This document shows positions 14,698 through 24,026 of a DNA stretch of 32,777 bases, piece by piece. Where the stretch lies: the NCBI GenBank assembly GCA_029211065.1, contig JARGFK010000049.1, forward strand, positions 1-32,777, written 5' to 3'. How positions within the stretch are numbered: position 1 is the first letter of the stretch; every line of letters begins with the position of its first letter. The position numbers and the translations under genes are program-made. Under the pieces are notes generated by a model. It saw only the letters and a program-made list of their open reading frames with translations. It was not told where the DNA came from and did not search any database. Origin of the DNA: Desulfobacterales bacterium. GTDB taxonomy: Bacteria; Desulfobacterota; Desulfobacteria; Desulfobacterales; JARGFK01.

Positions 14698-17021
14698 TGT
14701 CTCAGAAGGGTTCAGCAGGGTATGTAGGCAAACGGGTGTTGCGGGTGGACGCGCCCGCCAAAGTGACCGGAAATGCCGTATACGGGATTGATATCGAACT
14801 TCCCGGCATGCTCCATGGTGCAACGCTCAGAAGCCCCTACCCCCATGCCGATATCGTTGAGATAGATACTTCCGCTGCGTTGAAGGCGCCGGGGGTCAGA
14901 GCGGTTGTGACGGGAAAAGACTTTCCCTGCTATTTCGGCGATATGGTCAGGGATCAGCCCTTTCTGGCCGTTGATCGGGTGCGCTTTGTGGGCGATCCGG
15001 TTGCGGCGGTTGCGGCCGAAACCGAAGCCCAGGCCCTGGAAGCGCTGGAAAAAATTCGGGTGAAATATAGAGAACTGCCGGCGGTTTTCGATCCCCGCGA
15101 GGCAATGGCCGAAGGCGCGCCGCTGATTCATCCGGATTTTGAAAAATATACGCGCAACATTCCCGCCAGCATGGTTCCCCATACGAATATCTGCGTTTCC
15201 CGCAAATTCAGCCTCGGGGATGTGGAGAAAGGGTTTGCGGAAGCGGATGAGATTTTCGAGGATTCCTTTTCGGCCCAGGCCCTGTCCCATGTGACCATGG
15301 AGCCCCATACCGCAATCGCTCAGTTCACGCCCCTGGACGGGCATTATACCGTCTGGTCGCCTAGCGACAGACCCCAGCGGCTGCATAAGGAACTGGCGGA
15401 TGCGCTGGGCCTTGCCCATACCCGGATCCGGTTTATCGTCCCATATGTGGGCGGCTCTTACGGCGGCAAGAATACGCTGCGGGCGGAAGCCATTGCCGTG
15501 GCCCTGGCCCGGTTCACCCACGGCCGGCCGGTCAAAGTGGTATTCTCCAGGGCCGAGGCGCTGACCGCCACCCAGACCCGTCTGGCTGCTTTTATGAAGC
15601 TCACCACCGGCGTCAGAAAAGACGGCACCTTTACCGCCCGCCGGGCTGAGATCGTCTGGGACAACGGGGCATATATATCCAACGCACCCGGAGTCGCCAA
15701 CCGGGGCGTCCTGACCATCCTGGGTCCCTACCGCATTCCCAACCTGGATCTGGTCTCCAGGCTCGTCTACACCAATAAGGAGACAACCGGTTCTTACCGG
15801 GGCTTCGGCACCACCCAGGTAACCTGGGCGTGCGAGGTGCAGATGGATATCATTGCCGCAAAACTGGGCATTGATCCCCTGACGATACGGCTTAAGAACG
15901 CGTATGTGGAGGGCGACGCTTACATCAATGGCCAGATTATGCGGGATGTCCGGGTAAAAGAAACCATTGAAAAAGCCGGCCGTGAGATCAAGCTTGAAAA
16001 AGACAGCACAAGTCCTTCCCCGACACGGCGCCGGGGCAAGGGGATTGCAACGATGCTAAAGAGCACGGCGACGCCCACCGATTCTTTTTGCGCCATCAAG
16101 GTCGATATGGACGGGGGGGTGACCGTCTTCAGCAGTTCATCGGAAATCGGGGCCGGCGAACAGACGATGATGGCCCAGATCGCGGCCGATGCGGTGGGGG
16201 TTCCGCTTTCGGCTGTTTCCGTTCCCAACCCGGATACTGCGATAACGCCTTACGACCACGGGGTTTCCTCCAGCCGGACGACCTATCATATGGGCAACTG
16301 CGTTCAACAGGCCGGCCGGGATGTACGCAAGCGGCTCCTTGGCATAGCCGCCGAAGTATTAGCGACAGACCCGGAGCGCCTGTCGCTGTTCGAGGGAAAC
16401 ATCATTGAAACAGGCGTCGGCCAACGAATGACCCTGAAGGAACTGCTCTCGAAAAAGTTCAACAACAAGAGCGGGGCCATTTTCGGCGAGGGACACTTTA
16501 CACCTGCCGGCAACCCGGTCCTGGAAGCCCGGGAGGGGCTTAAGGGGATCAGCAGCATTTTCTGGATGTTTGCCACCCACGCCGCTGAAGTGGAGGTGGA
16601 TACGGAGACCGGGGTTGTGAAGGTCCTGAACGTTGCAGCCGCTCACGATATCGGCCGGGCCATTAATCCGGTGGGGTGCGAGCAGCAGATAGAGGGGTCG
16701 GTTATTTTGGGGATTTCCAACACGCTCTTTGAGGAATTTAAAATGGAAAACGGGCGGATCTTAAATGACAGCCTTTCCGATTACAAGCTGGCCACCATGG
16801 AAGATCTGCCCAAGATCGTTTCCATCTTCGTGGAAGCCGAACCGGACAGGGAAGCCCTTGCGGTTGTCAAGGGGATCGGCGAGCCGGCTGCCGCCGCCAC
16901 CGCACCGGCCATTGCCAATGCCATCTACAATGCGGTGGGGGTTCGCATCAAGGATCTGCCCATTACGCCGGACAAGGTTCTGGCGGCGCTGCGGGAGAAA
17001 GACAATCAGAAGGGCCGTTAA
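14694..17021 (+). CDS. Xanthine-dehydrogenase-family molybdenum-binding large subunit
   Basis: A 775-residue Mo-pterin subunit. Family motifs are GGSYGGKN (about residue 260), GSYRGFGTTQ with the conserved Arg (about 365), the SSEIGAGEQT block (about 483) and KGIGEPAAAATAPAIANAI near the C terminus, whose Glu is the catalytic base. Such enzymes hydroxylate carbons next to ring nitrogens, aldehydes or thioesters with water as the oxygen source. The start is placed at ATG 14694, which overlaps the Fe-S subunit stop and has GGGGAG upstream; an upstream ATG at 14634 would give a long overlap. It is closely similar to the second large subunit at 26940-29246. The substrate is unknown. Confidence 0.92.
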   Translation: MMSQKGSAGYVGKRVLRVDAPAKVTGNAVYGIDIELPGMLHGATLRSPYPHADIVEIDTSAALKAPGVRAVVTGKDFPCYFGDMVRDQPFLAVDRVRFVGDPVAAVAAETEAQALEALEKIRVKYRELPAVFDPREAMAEGAPLIHPDFEKYTRNIPASMVPHTNICVSRKFSLGDVEKGFAEADEIFEDSFSAQALSHVTMEPHTAIAQFTPLDGHYTVWSPSDRPQRLHKELADALGLAHTRIRFIVPYVGGSYGGKNTLRAEAIAVALARFTHGRPVKVVFSRAEALTATQTRLAAFMKLTTGVRKDGTFTARRAEIVWDNGAYISNAPGVANRGVLTILGPYRIPNLDLVSRLVYTNKETTGSYRGFGTTQVTWACEVQMDIIAAKLGIDPLTIRLKNAYVEGDAYINGQIMRDVRVKETIEKAGREIKLEKDSTSPSPTRRRGKGIATMLKSTATPTDSFCAIKVDMDGGVTVFSSSSEIGAGEQTMMAQIAADAVGVPLSAVSVPNPDTAITPYDHGVSSSRTTYHMGNCVQQAGRDVRKRLLGIAAEVLATDPERLSLFEGNIIETGVGQRMTLKELLSKKFNNKSGAIFGEGHFTPAGNPVLEAREGLKGISSIFWMFATHAAEVEVDTETGVVKVLNVAAAHDIGRAINPVGCEQQIEGSVILGISNTLFEEFKMENGRILNDSLSDYKLATMEDLPKIVSIFVEAEPDREALAVVKGIGEPAAAATAPAIANAIYNAVGVRIKDLPITPDKVLAALREKDNQKGR

Positions 17022-17155
17022 GGGGAGAAAGGGGTTCAAGGGTTCAAGGTTCAAGGGTTTGGAAACACTCTACGTTTTGTTTGAATGACACGGTGCTTTG
17101 ACGCTAACATGTTAAAGATTATACTTTTGAGCCTCCCGGCCTCCCAGCTTATTTT
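17022..17155. repeat. Intergenic repeat sequence (GGTTCAAGG type)
   Basis: A tandem run of GGTTCAAGG-like units (about 17030-17055) is followed by a degenerate stretch and the block GCCTCCCGGCCTCCCAGCTTA. The same order occurs at 11632-11818. The gap separates convergent genes and has no clear intrinsic terminator. Confidence 0.5.
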
Positions 17156-18211
17156 TTATTTAGCTTGAACGGTGGTTTTTTCTCCCGTCCGGGCCGATTC
17201 TATTGACGTGCGGATCAGGGCCAGGGCTGCCAGCGCGCTTTCCCCGTCGGTTTCAGGCTGCGCTCCGGTCCGGATGCAGTCGGCAAACTCTTCGATTTCT
17301 TCCAAGATGGGGTTTCCCTGCTGCAGCGGGATATTTTCCGCCCCGGTTTTTCCCTTTTTGTATATCTGCAAAGAGGTGTCCGCATCGATCATTTGCCACC
17401 GGAGCAGATACGCCTCAAAAGGAAGTTCCTGAAGCGTAACCGTGCACTGCAGATTGGCTTCCGTTCCGTAAACGTAAACCCAGAGGGCTTTGGGCGACGC
17501 ATAGTTGGAACCCAGGTACCCCAGCGCGCCGGATCCAAACCGCATAATGGTGGTGGTGACGTCTTCCACCGGCGCCGGAATATAGAGTTTGGAAAAAAAA
17601 GAAAAAACGTCCGTGATGGGTCCGAAAAGATAATTAAACAGATCGGCATGGTGGATGCCCAGTGTCATCAGTGCGCCGGCCGGGCATCCGCTGTCGTTGC
17701 CGGACCAGCGGAAAGCGTCCGGCGTCAGGGCAAACCCCAGGTTCTGGGAAAAATTGGCGTCCACCTGGATGAAATCCCCAATGGCGCCGGCCAGCAGCAG
17801 CTCCTTGATTTTTCGGAAACCCGCCAGGCGGCGCAGATGCTGGCCCACCATCAGGACGACACCGGCATCGCTGCAGGCCGCGATCATTTTTTCCGCGTCG
17901 GCAATGGTATTGGCAATGGGTTTGTCCACGAACACGTGCTTGCCATGCCGGGCGGCCATTAGGGTCTGATCGGCATGCAGGGCATTTGGGGTGGTCAAAT
18001 GAACCCCTTCAACATCATCCCTTTTGAGGACGTCTGCCAGACTTTTTTCCTGATCACAGCCGAATTTTAGGCTGAACGCTTCTCTTTTCGAGACAATCGG
18101 ATCAAAACAGGTGACGAGTTTGACCCGCTCGCTTTTTACCATGGCGTTGCCGATAGCGCCCGACCATGCGCCGGTTCCGATAATTGCCAGCCGGACTCGT
18201 TTCTGTTTCAT
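17156..18211 (-). CDS. Gfo/Idh/MocA-family oxidoreductase
   Basis: A 351-residue NAD(P)-dependent dehydrogenase. The N-terminal Rossmann motif is GTGAWSGAIG (about residue 12), and the catalytic-lysine motif appears as DKPIANT (usual EKP) at about 95. The C-terminal domain has the substrate-side His in GIHHADLFNY. Members oxidise or reduce sugar-like alcohols, cyclitols or other hydroxy compounds. It starts 4 bp after the upstream cupin, is the last gene of the long minus-strand block, and converges with the xanthine-dehydrogenase-type operon. Confidence 0.88.
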   Translation of the reverse strand: MKQKRVRLAIIGTGAWSGAIGNAMVKSERVKLVTCFDPIVSKREAFSLKFGCDQEKSLADVLKRDDVEGVHLTTPNALHADQTLMAARHGKHVFVDKPIANTIADAEKMIAACSDAGVVLMVGQHLRRLAGFRKIKELLLAGAIGDFIQVDANFSQNLGFALTPDAFRWSGNDSGCPAGALMTLGIHHADLFNYLFGPITDVFSFFSKLYIPAPVEDVTTTIMRFGSGALGYLGSNYASPKALWVYVYGTEANLQCTVTLQELPFEAYLLRWQMIDADTSLQIYKKGKTGAENIPLQQGNPILEEIEEFADCIRTGAQPETDGESALAALALIRTSIESARTGEKTTVQAK

Positions 18212-18215
18212 TGCT

Positions 18216-18581
18216 TTATTTCACTTCAACAAAGTCGGCCCCGACCGGCGGGCAGGTAAAGAATTCAAGGTAGCGCAGATCCTGTTCCGATTGGTTGATG
18301 ATGGCGTGTTTTTCGCCGGCAGGGATAAACATCACATCTCCGGCCTTGACGGGGAATTCTTCACCCTCAACGATTTCAATCCCATGTCCGCTGATGATCA
18401 TCAAAACGGATTCGCGGGTTTTATGGTAATGATACGGCACTCGGCTGCCGGGAGGCAGCAGGCCGAACATGCCGCCCATGTCTTTGGCCTTGTCCTCAGC
18501 CGTTACGATATTGGGCCGATGGAGCTGGCCCGGCGTCGGGTTTTTCATCCGAATGTAGTCTTCGGTGTGGAATAATTTCAT
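18216..18581 (-). CDS. Cupin-domain protein
   Basis: A 121-residue single-domain cupin with metal-binding motif 1 as YHYHKTRESV (about residues 50-60) and motif 2 as PAGEKHAI (about 90). ATG 18581 is chosen because GAGGAGG lies about 6 nt upstream; an upstream GTG in frame would contain that site. It precedes the Gfo/Idh dehydrogenase with a 4-bp gap and follows the DapA-like lyase gene. The function is unassigned; sugar-phosphate or keto-acid isomerase activity is one possibility. Confidence 0.83.
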   Translation of the reverse strand: MKLFHTEDYIRMKNPTPGQLHRPNIVTAEDKAKDMGGMFGLLPPGSRVPYHYHKTRESVLMIISGHGIEIVEGEEFPVKAGDVMFIPAGEKHAIINQSEQDLRYLEFFTCPPVGADFVEVK

Positions 18582-18718
18582 GTTGAACCTCCTCACTCAG
18601 TCCTGCTGTCTCGTTTTTACCCGTAACTCCTGCATCTTCTCAGCCTTGTTCGGTTGCGGATCGACGGGGACGTCGCTCCCTACAACGTCATCGCCACGCA
18701 ACCCGTGACGCGCAACGC

Positions 18719-19603
18719 CTATATCATACCGGCTGCCTTCGCCGCCGCCCGGATGCTTTCTTTATCCTTTTCTTTCAGGGACAGCAAAGGTTTGCGGGGA
18801 TCGCCGCCGTGAAAGCCGCCCAGCTCCATGGCATACTTGACGCCGGCAACGCCGAAACTGCCGGACACCGACTGGTTGAGAACATAGAGGGTGTTATGGA
18901 GCTTGAGCGCAGCTGCCGCATCGCCGGCGAGGTGGCGGTCATACAGGTCACAGGATGAAGCGGGAAACGCATTGGCCAGAGATACGACGCCTCCGGTGGC
19001 CCCCAGCATCATGGAAGGGAGCAGGGTGCTCACCGTTCCGGCCAGGACGTTGAAGTCGGCCCCCTGGGCGGCCAGCAGGTAGCTGCTCATGTTGCCGGTG
19101 GAAGAGTCCTTCATGCCGGCAATATTGGGGTGGGATGCCAGAGCCTTGACCACTTTTGGGGACACCGTGACGCCCGTAAATCCTGGGGCGTTGTATATGA
19201 TGACGGGAACCGTGAGGGCCTCGGCCACCTCGGTATACATGGCGATGAGGGCGTCATCGGTCATCTGCTTTTTGAAATAAGAAGGTGTTACCACGGAGAC
19301 GCAGTCCACCCCCATCCCGGCGACTTTTTTGCTGAAGCTGATGGTCTGCCGGGTGGATTCATATCCGGTGCCGGCCATGACCATCTGGTGGTCGCCCCTT
19401 TCGGCCAGGACCACTTCGAGCAGACTGATTTTTTCACTCTCGGTCAGGCTTTTGCTTTCACCGTTGCTGCCCAGGACAAAGATGCCGGCCAGCGGGGTTT
19501 TGTTGTATTTCTGTATGTTCGATTTAAATTTTTTCAGAGAAACTTCTTCATTGACGAACGGGGTGGTGATGGGGGCAAAAACGCCCGCAAGCTTGGTTTT
19601 CAT
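18719..19603 (-). CDS. DapA/N-acetylneuraminate-lyase-family aldolase
   Basis: A 294-residue class-I aldolase-fold protein. Motifs are GVFAPITTPF at the N terminus, VLGSNGESKSLTESEK (usual GTTGE), PVIIYNAPGFTGV with the active-site Tyr (about 137), and NIAGMKDSS with the Schiff-base Lys (about 165). The family includes dihydrodipicolinate synthase, keto-deoxy-sugar-acid aldolases and hydrolases acting on 2-oxo acids, so the present member may cleave a 2-oxo-acid intermediate of the locus. Since biosynthetic dapA is usually elsewhere, a catabolic role is inferred from its neighbours. GGAGG lies 7 nt before the ATG. Confidence 0.9.
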   Translation of the reverse strand: MKTKLAGVFAPITTPFVNEEVSLKKFKSNIQKYNKTPLAGIFVLGSNGESKSLTESEKISLLEVVLAERGDHQMVMAGTGYESTRQTISFSKKVAGMGVDCVSVVTPSYFKKQMTDDALIAMYTEVAEALTVPVIIYNAPGFTGVTVSPKVVKALASHPNIAGMKDSSTGNMSSYLLAAQGADFNVLAGTVSTLLPSMMLGATGGVVSLANAFPASSCDLYDRHLAGDAAAALKLHNTLYVLNQSVSGSFGVAGVKYAMELGGFHGGDPRKPLLSLKEKDKESIRAAAKAAGMI

Positions 19604-19671
19604 TCATTACCTCCAACTTTAGTGTTTGTTACAGTATAAAATACCTAATTCTCAGAGCCTATTAATTGGTA

Positions 19672-20679
19672 CTATCGCCCCACCAGATGCTCCCAGCGTT
19701 TATTTTTCAAAACGTCGCGATTGGCGATATTCCGGGGTTCCTTTCCCGTCAGAACATCAATGACGCATTCGGCCGCTTCTGTGGCCATGCGGATGACGCA
19801 TTCACGGGTCAGGGCAGCCGTGTGCGGGGTCAGGATGACATTGTCAAGTTTCAGCAGCTTGCTGTCGGCGGCAGGCGGTTCCTGTTCCAGAACATCCAGG
19901 CCGGCGCCCCCTATCTTTTTTTCCTGCAGCGCCTCGGCCAGCGCAGCTTCATCAACAACCGGGCCGCGGGAGGTGTTGATCAGGAGCGCCTCCGGCTTCA
20001 TCATGGCGAACTCTTTGGCGCCCACCGCATGGCGTGTCCCTTCCGTCAGGGGGATATGGATGGAAATAATATCCGACTGGCTGAAGAGGGTTTCGCGGGC
20101 GACAAATTTGACGCCATTCCCGGCAGATTGTTTTAATTCTTCCGGCAGGAAGGGGTCATACGCCAGCACCTTCATCCCGAAGATCTGGCGGCAGGCCTCT
20201 CCGAGGGTCGAGCCGATCCGGCCGAAACCCATCAATCCCAGGGTCTGGCCGCGCAGGTCCCGGGGCAGGTTTTGGAAACGAACTGAAAACTGGCCGGAGC
20301 GAACCGAGCGGTCCATCAGGGAAAGTTGCTTGGACAGCGCCAGCATGAGGGACAGGGCGTGCTCCACCACACTGATCGTGTTGACGCCGACGTTGGAGGT
20401 GACGATCACCCCCCTTTCCGTCGCTGCCGCAACATCGACATTGTCAACGCCGCCGCCGGTGCGGGCGATAATCTTCAGATTTTCAGCCCGGGAGATCAGG
20501 TCCCGGGTGATTTTGATGCCGGTGCGAAGAACGATCGCTTCGGCGTCGGGCAGCAGGGGGATTACGGTTTCAGGCTTCGGATTCCGGGCCGTGACAATTT
20601 TACAGCCGGCCCCTTCCAGCAGAGCGATGGCTTCAACTTCTATCGGCTGCGGCAGCAATACGCGTTTTAATTTGCTCAA
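19672..20679 (-). CDS. D-isomer-specific 2-hydroxyacid dehydrogenase
   Basis: A 335-residue NAD-dependent dehydrogenase related to phosphoglycerate dehydrogenase. The nucleotide motif is GLMGFGRIGSTLGEA (about residue 145). The catalytic triad is present: Arg in NTSRGPVVDE, Glu in DVLEQEPP, His in LTPHTAALT. It interconverts a 2-hydroxy acid and a 2-oxo acid. The start is taken as TTG 20679 because GGAG lies about 9 nt upstream; an in-frame TTG at 20697 would put that site inside the coding region. It sits directly upstream of the DapA-like lyase, whose substrate would be a 2-oxo acid, which fits a two-step sequence. Confidence 0.9.
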   Translation of the reverse strand: MSKLKRVLLPQPIEVEAIALLEGAGCKIVTARNPKPETVIPLLPDAEAIVLRTGIKITRDLISRAENLKIIARTGGGVDNVDVAAATERGVIVTSNVGVNTISVVEHALSLMLALSKQLSLMDRSVRSGQFSVRFQNLPRDLRGQTLGLMGFGRIGSTLGEACRQIFGMKVLAYDPFLPEELKQSAGNGVKFVARETLFSQSDIISIHIPLTEGTRHAVGAKEFAMMKPEALLINTSRGPVVDEAALAEALQEKKIGGAGLDVLEQEPPAADSKLLKLDNVILTPHTAALTRECVIRMATEAAECVIDVLTGKEPRNIANRDVLKNKRWEHLVGR

Positions 20680-20731
20680 GGTTTTTTCTCCTTTCAATTT
20701 TTCCTAGTGCATCAGCGCTTTCAGCAAAGAC

Positions 20732-21001
20732 GAACCGCGAAGGCGCTAAGTACGCGAAGTTTTTTGCGCGAATCGGGTAGCCGGCCGGGAAAATAATGGC
20801 CGGCTGTCAATTCGCGCAAAGAAGTCTACCCTAAAGATTGATTCCTTGGGGTGCCGTAATCCATCTTTCATGCAATCATTCGAATTATAGCGCTTACTTC
20901 AATTTGTTTGCAAGGCATGGCTGTGTAACGTGTCCTGAGTTTCTCTTACAGGGTCGGTACAGAAAATAAACCCCCTTGCGTCCTTTGCGCCTTCGCGGTT
21001 C
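20732..21001. repeat. MITE-like element with 28-bp terminal inverted repeats
   Basis: GAACCGCGAAGGCGCTAAGT (start of the left end, 20732-20759) is matched in inverted orientation at 20974-21001 with a few mismatches. The right half, about 110 bp, is similar to 24222-24328. The interior carries a nested hairpin at 20763-20820. It encodes no protein and fills the 390-bp gap between the racemase-family gene and the hydroxyacid dehydrogenase gene. Confidence 0.6.
20763..20820. repeat. Nested inverted repeat
   Basis: An 11-bp outer arm TTTGCGCGAAT / ATTCGCGCAAA encloses a 7-bp inner arm GCCGGCC / GGCCGGC with an 11-nt loop. It lies in the leader of the hydroxyacid dehydrogenase gene and may be a folded RNA or a partial terminator in either direction. 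Confidence 0.6.
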
Positions 21002-21069
21002 AGCCCTTTAACTGTTCTTCCAAACTTTTTATTTAACCCGCAACGCGTGACGTGAAACCCGTAACTCTT

Positions 21070-21942
21070 TCAAAAAACCTTTTTTCGGCGCCATTTTTTG
21101 GGGCGTTCGCCGGGGAACTTCAAACCGCTGGCGTCAACCCCCAGGTTGACGAAGAGCTTGGCCAGCACAATGGCGCTGCTGTATCCTTCCAGAATCGGGA
21201 TTTCCCAGCCGATGTCACCCAGGCGCTTTTGCAGAAAAGACTGGAGCCAGAAAACATCCGAGCAGCCGAAGGTAATGACCTCGGCGCCGTCTTCCTCGAT
21301 GGCGGCGACGGCTTCCCTGACGGCGCGCTCCACCGCTTCGGAGGGTTCGCCGCGCAGGGCCTTGTCACGCTCCTGGTCGATGGTGCTCTCATCCTCATAG
21401 CCGGCCCGGCCGTGATAGAAGTTGATGTTGCGGATGGAAGCGCAGCGGTCGGTAAACCGGTGCTTGACCACGAGTTCATAATAGAACATATTATGAACCT
21501 CGGTAAAATCGATGATGCTGAACTTGTTGCCCAGCATGGAGGCAATGTGCATCTGGGAAAAGGCGCAGGACGTCACCGGTATGCCGAACGGCCGGGCGAT
21601 CTCGCGTGCTTCCATGAATCCGGGTTCACCGCCGCCCAGAAGGATAATGGCGTTATATTTGCCGCTTTCACAGGCTTCACGCACGATGGGCAGGCGGGCT
21701 GCGGCCACGTGGCAGAATTCTTCACGGGTTTCCACCGCCCAGTCTCCGTAAGGGGCGACCGGGCCGGGGTGAATGTCCCACTCAACGTCTTCCAGCAAAG
21801 GCCGGATATTGAGATAGTCCATTCGCAGCAGTTTTTCTTTGGACAGACCGGGCGTGTGAAACTTGTCGGCATGCCGGGCGTTCTTGGGGAGCTGAAAAGG
21901 CTGGATGAATAAAAAACGGTACTTCTTTTTCTCCTCTGACAT
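21070..21942 (-). CDS. Asp/Glu/hydantoin racemase-family protein
   Basis: A 290-residue protein. Two candidate catalytic Cys lie in the expected places: one in PVTSCAFSQMH (about residue 133) and one in VITFGCSDVFWL (about 236). The first follows a Gly-rich turn LLGGGEPG. The family contains hydantoin, aspartate and glutamate racemases, maleate isomerase and arylmalonate decarboxylase. Presence of a hydantoinase-type gene in the same locus makes a hydantoin-related racemase plausible but not proven. GAGGAG stands about 7 nt before the ATG. It is 78 bp downstream of the SDR gene. Confidence 0.75.
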   Translation of the reverse strand: MSEEKKKYRFLFIQPFQLPKNARHADKFHTPGLSKEKLLRMDYLNIRPLLEDVEWDIHPGPVAPYGDWAVETREEFCHVAAARLPIVREACESGKYNAIILLGGGEPGFMEAREIARPFGIPVTSCAFSQMHIASMLGNKFSIIDFTEVHNMFYYELVVKHRFTDRCASIRNINFYHGRAGYEDESTIDQERDKALRGEPSEAVERAVREAVAAIEEDGAEVITFGCSDVFWLQSFLQKRLGDIGWEIPILEGYSSAIVLAKLFVNLGVDASGLKFPGERPKKWRRKKVF

Positions 21943-22020
21943 GACTTTCTCCTCTATAATTATCCATTAAAAAAAGACGGGATGTGCCAACGGATTATCC
22001 CCGAAAAGGGCTTGAAGCAC

Positions 22021-22797
22021 TCAGCGAAGATACCGCCCGCCGGAGATATCGATGGTCTGGCCGGTGATATAGCCGGATTCGTCGGATGCCAGAAACACCA
22101 CGACGGCGGCGACTTCTTCCATGGTTCCCAAACGGCCGAGGGGGATGGCCGCCAGCACTTTATCCTGGGCGTCCCCGCCTTTGGCATCCCAGAGGGCCTG
22201 AATGCGGTCGCCGGTCAACGTGACCGTGGGCGCCACCGCGTTAACGCGAATGTTGGATTTTCCCCAATCAAAGGCAAGCTGCCGCGTCAGCCCCTCGGTG
22301 CCGGCCTTGGAAGCCGTGTATTGGACGCCCGCCAGCGAAGCCCGCCAGTGCCCGGCCAAAGCCGACATATTGATGATGGACCCGCTCTTCTGTTGCGCCA
22401 TGAAGGGGATTACCGCCTGGCAAAAGAAAAAAGCGCCTTTGAGATTTACATCGACAACCAGGTTCCAGTCTTTTTCCTCGATTTCAGCGAGGAGATGCGG
22501 CGTCCGCAAGGCCCCGCCGGCGTTGTTGACCAGAATATCGATATGTCCCCACAACCCGTGTACTTTTTTGACAAACTGGACAACGTCGGATTTATTTCGG
22601 ACATCGATCTTTTCTCCGATAACGCGCTTGCCGCCTTGGTCCAATTCTTTGCAGGCCGAATCCACTGCCGCCTTATCGATGTCGGCGATGGCCACATTCG
22701 CGCCCTCCTGTAAAAGGGCCTTTGCGATTGCCAACCCCATTCCCTGGGCCGCCCCGGTAACGATTGCCGCTCTATTTTCGAGCCGTTTTAACGTCAT
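22021..22797 (-). CDS. Short-chain dehydrogenase/reductase (SDR)
   Basis: A 258-residue classical SDR: cofactor motif TGAAQGMGLA (about residue 15), structural NNAGG (about 90), catalytic Ser in INMSALAG (about 143) and YTASKAG with the catalytic Tyr and Lys (about 156). The C terminus GQTIDISGGRYL is typical of 3-oxoacyl-reductase-like SDRs. It oxidises or reduces a hydroxyl/keto group with NAD(P). Its ATG overlaps the stop of the Tm-1-like gene by 4 bp (ATGA), so the two are translationally coupled, and GGAGG lies just upstream. Confidence 0.92.
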   Translation of the reverse strand: MTLKRLENRAAIVTGAAQGMGLAIAKALLQEGANVAIADIDKAAVDSACKELDQGGKRVIGEKIDVRNKSDVVQFVKKVHGLWGHIDILVNNAGGALRTPHLLAEIEEKDWNLVVDVNLKGAFFFCQAVIPFMAQQKSGSIINMSALAGHWRASLAGVQYTASKAGTEGLTRQLAFDWGKSNIRVNAVAPTVTLTGDRIQALWDAKGGDAQDKVLAAIPLGRLGTMEEVAAVVVFLASDESGYITGQTIDISGGRYLR

Positions 22798-24026
22798 TTT
22801 TCCTCCTTAGCCATAATATCCAAAAACGATTCCACGACATGATCCATGAACTCCGGATCATTGATGTGGGCGTCTATTTCCTTGATGGAAATGGTATCCT
22901 TGAGATTGTTTTTCAGGCTTTCAATGAATGCGCGGTTGCCTTCGGGCTCCCAATGGGGGAGTCCATCCCGGTCCGGGTAGGAAAAGCCCTTTAAAGGGAT
23001 AAATACCCGGCAGGCTGATCGGGACCGGTTGAGTTTGTCCGCTACGATTTTTCCGACCCGGCTGAGTTCATCCGGGGTCAATCGCACCAGGGTTAAATTC
23101 GGGTTGTGTACGATCAGCTTGCGGGAACGGATGCTTTCCGAAAGGCCCTTTAGGGGACCCAGTACCATGTAGTTGACCCCCCCCGGCACAACTACCTGGG
23201 GAATTCCCATGTCGGCAGCCGCCTCCAGGCGATCCGCGCGGATGGCGCCATGCAGCCCTCCCATAAAGCGATCGGCAACTTCATGCAGGGATAGATCCAG
23301 TACCGCCCGAAAAGCGCCGCTGCGGACCATTTCATCCATGGCCACGCCGCCGGTGCCGTTTTGATGAAAGGTCACAATTTCAAACCCCTTGTCTTCCAGC
23401 TTCTTCTTGCAATAGAGCGAACCCGGCGTGGTGGTGCCCATCATGGACATGGCAACCGGCAGGCCGACCGGTTGGATGTCTTCTTTGCAAAATTGTTCCA
23501 GCATGCCGCAGACAGCCCCGGCAGCGTTCTTCAGAATGCGACGGGTCAAAAAATTAAGCCCCTGGATGTCGGCGACCGAATGCATCAGGGTGACATCCCG
23601 GGTGCCGACAAAGGGACCAAACGGGGTCTGGCCCGAGGCAACCGTGGAAACCATGAATTTGGGCACCCCGATGGGAAGCGCCCGCATACCGGCTGTGGCG
23701 ATGTCGGTCCCCTGGGCGCCGCCGATGCCGATAGCCGCCCCAAAGCGGCCCTGTTCATACAGCTCGCGGGTGAGAACGGCAACGCCGCTCATCATGTTCA
23801 GGATAGCGGCGCCTTTGTCATTGGCAGCCAACGCCGTTTCGATGGGTGTTCCCCCGCGTTGCGCAATCGTGGCGCGGTCGATGTCAACGGGCGTGCCGGG
23901 GGGCTTTAAGATACCGGCATCCATGGTCAGTACCGCGAATTCGAGGGCTTCTATCTGGGCCTTCAGATAAAGGGCCTCGGCACTCTTGGTATCAAACGTT
24001 GCGATGAGAAGAACGGTTTTGTTCAT
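22794..24026 (-). CDS. Tm-1-like ATP-binding domain protein (UPF0261)
   Basis: A 410-residue protein matching the Tm-1-like/UPF0261 family: N-terminal VLLIATFDTKSAEALYLKAQ, the Gly-rich block AAIGIGGAQGTDIATAGM, the segment FHQNGTGGVAMDEMV, and VVPGGVNYMVLG. The plant relative Tm-1 binds ATP and blocks tobamovirus replication; bacterial members often sit in aromatic-compound catabolic clusters, frequently with a PEP-mutase/TIM-barrel-like partner that is not found here. The biochemical role is unknown. It is coupled to the SDR gene by overlap. Confidence 0.88.
   Translation of the reverse strand: MNKTVLLIATFDTKSAEALYLKAQIEALEFAVLTMDAGILKPPGTPVDIDRATIAQRGGTPIETALAANDKGAAILNMMSGVAVLTRELYEQGRFGAAIGIGGAQGTDIATAGMRALPIGVPKFMVSTVASGQTPFGPFVGTRDVTLMHSVADIQGLNFLTRRILKNAAGAVCGMLEQFCKEDIQPVGLPVAMSMMGTTTPGSLYCKKKLEDKGFEIVTFHQNGTGGVAMDEMVRSGAFRAVLDLSLHEVADRFMGGLHGAIRADRLEAAADMGIPQVVVPGGVNYMVLGPLKGLSESIRSRKLIVHNPNLTLVRLTPDELSRVGKIVADKLNRSRSACRVFIPLKGFSYPDRDGLPHWEPEGNRAFIESLKNNLKDTISIKEIDAHINDPEFMDHVVESFLDIMAKEEK

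Noticed and set aside
19721-20707. 328-codon plus-strand frame
   Set aside because: It is antisense to the hydroxyacid dehydrogenase, is rich in Arg and Ser as shadow frames are, and matches no family.
21052-21912. 286-codon plus-strand frame
   Set aside because: It is an antisense shadow of the Asp/Glu racemase-family gene, whose motifs and ribosome-binding site are clear.
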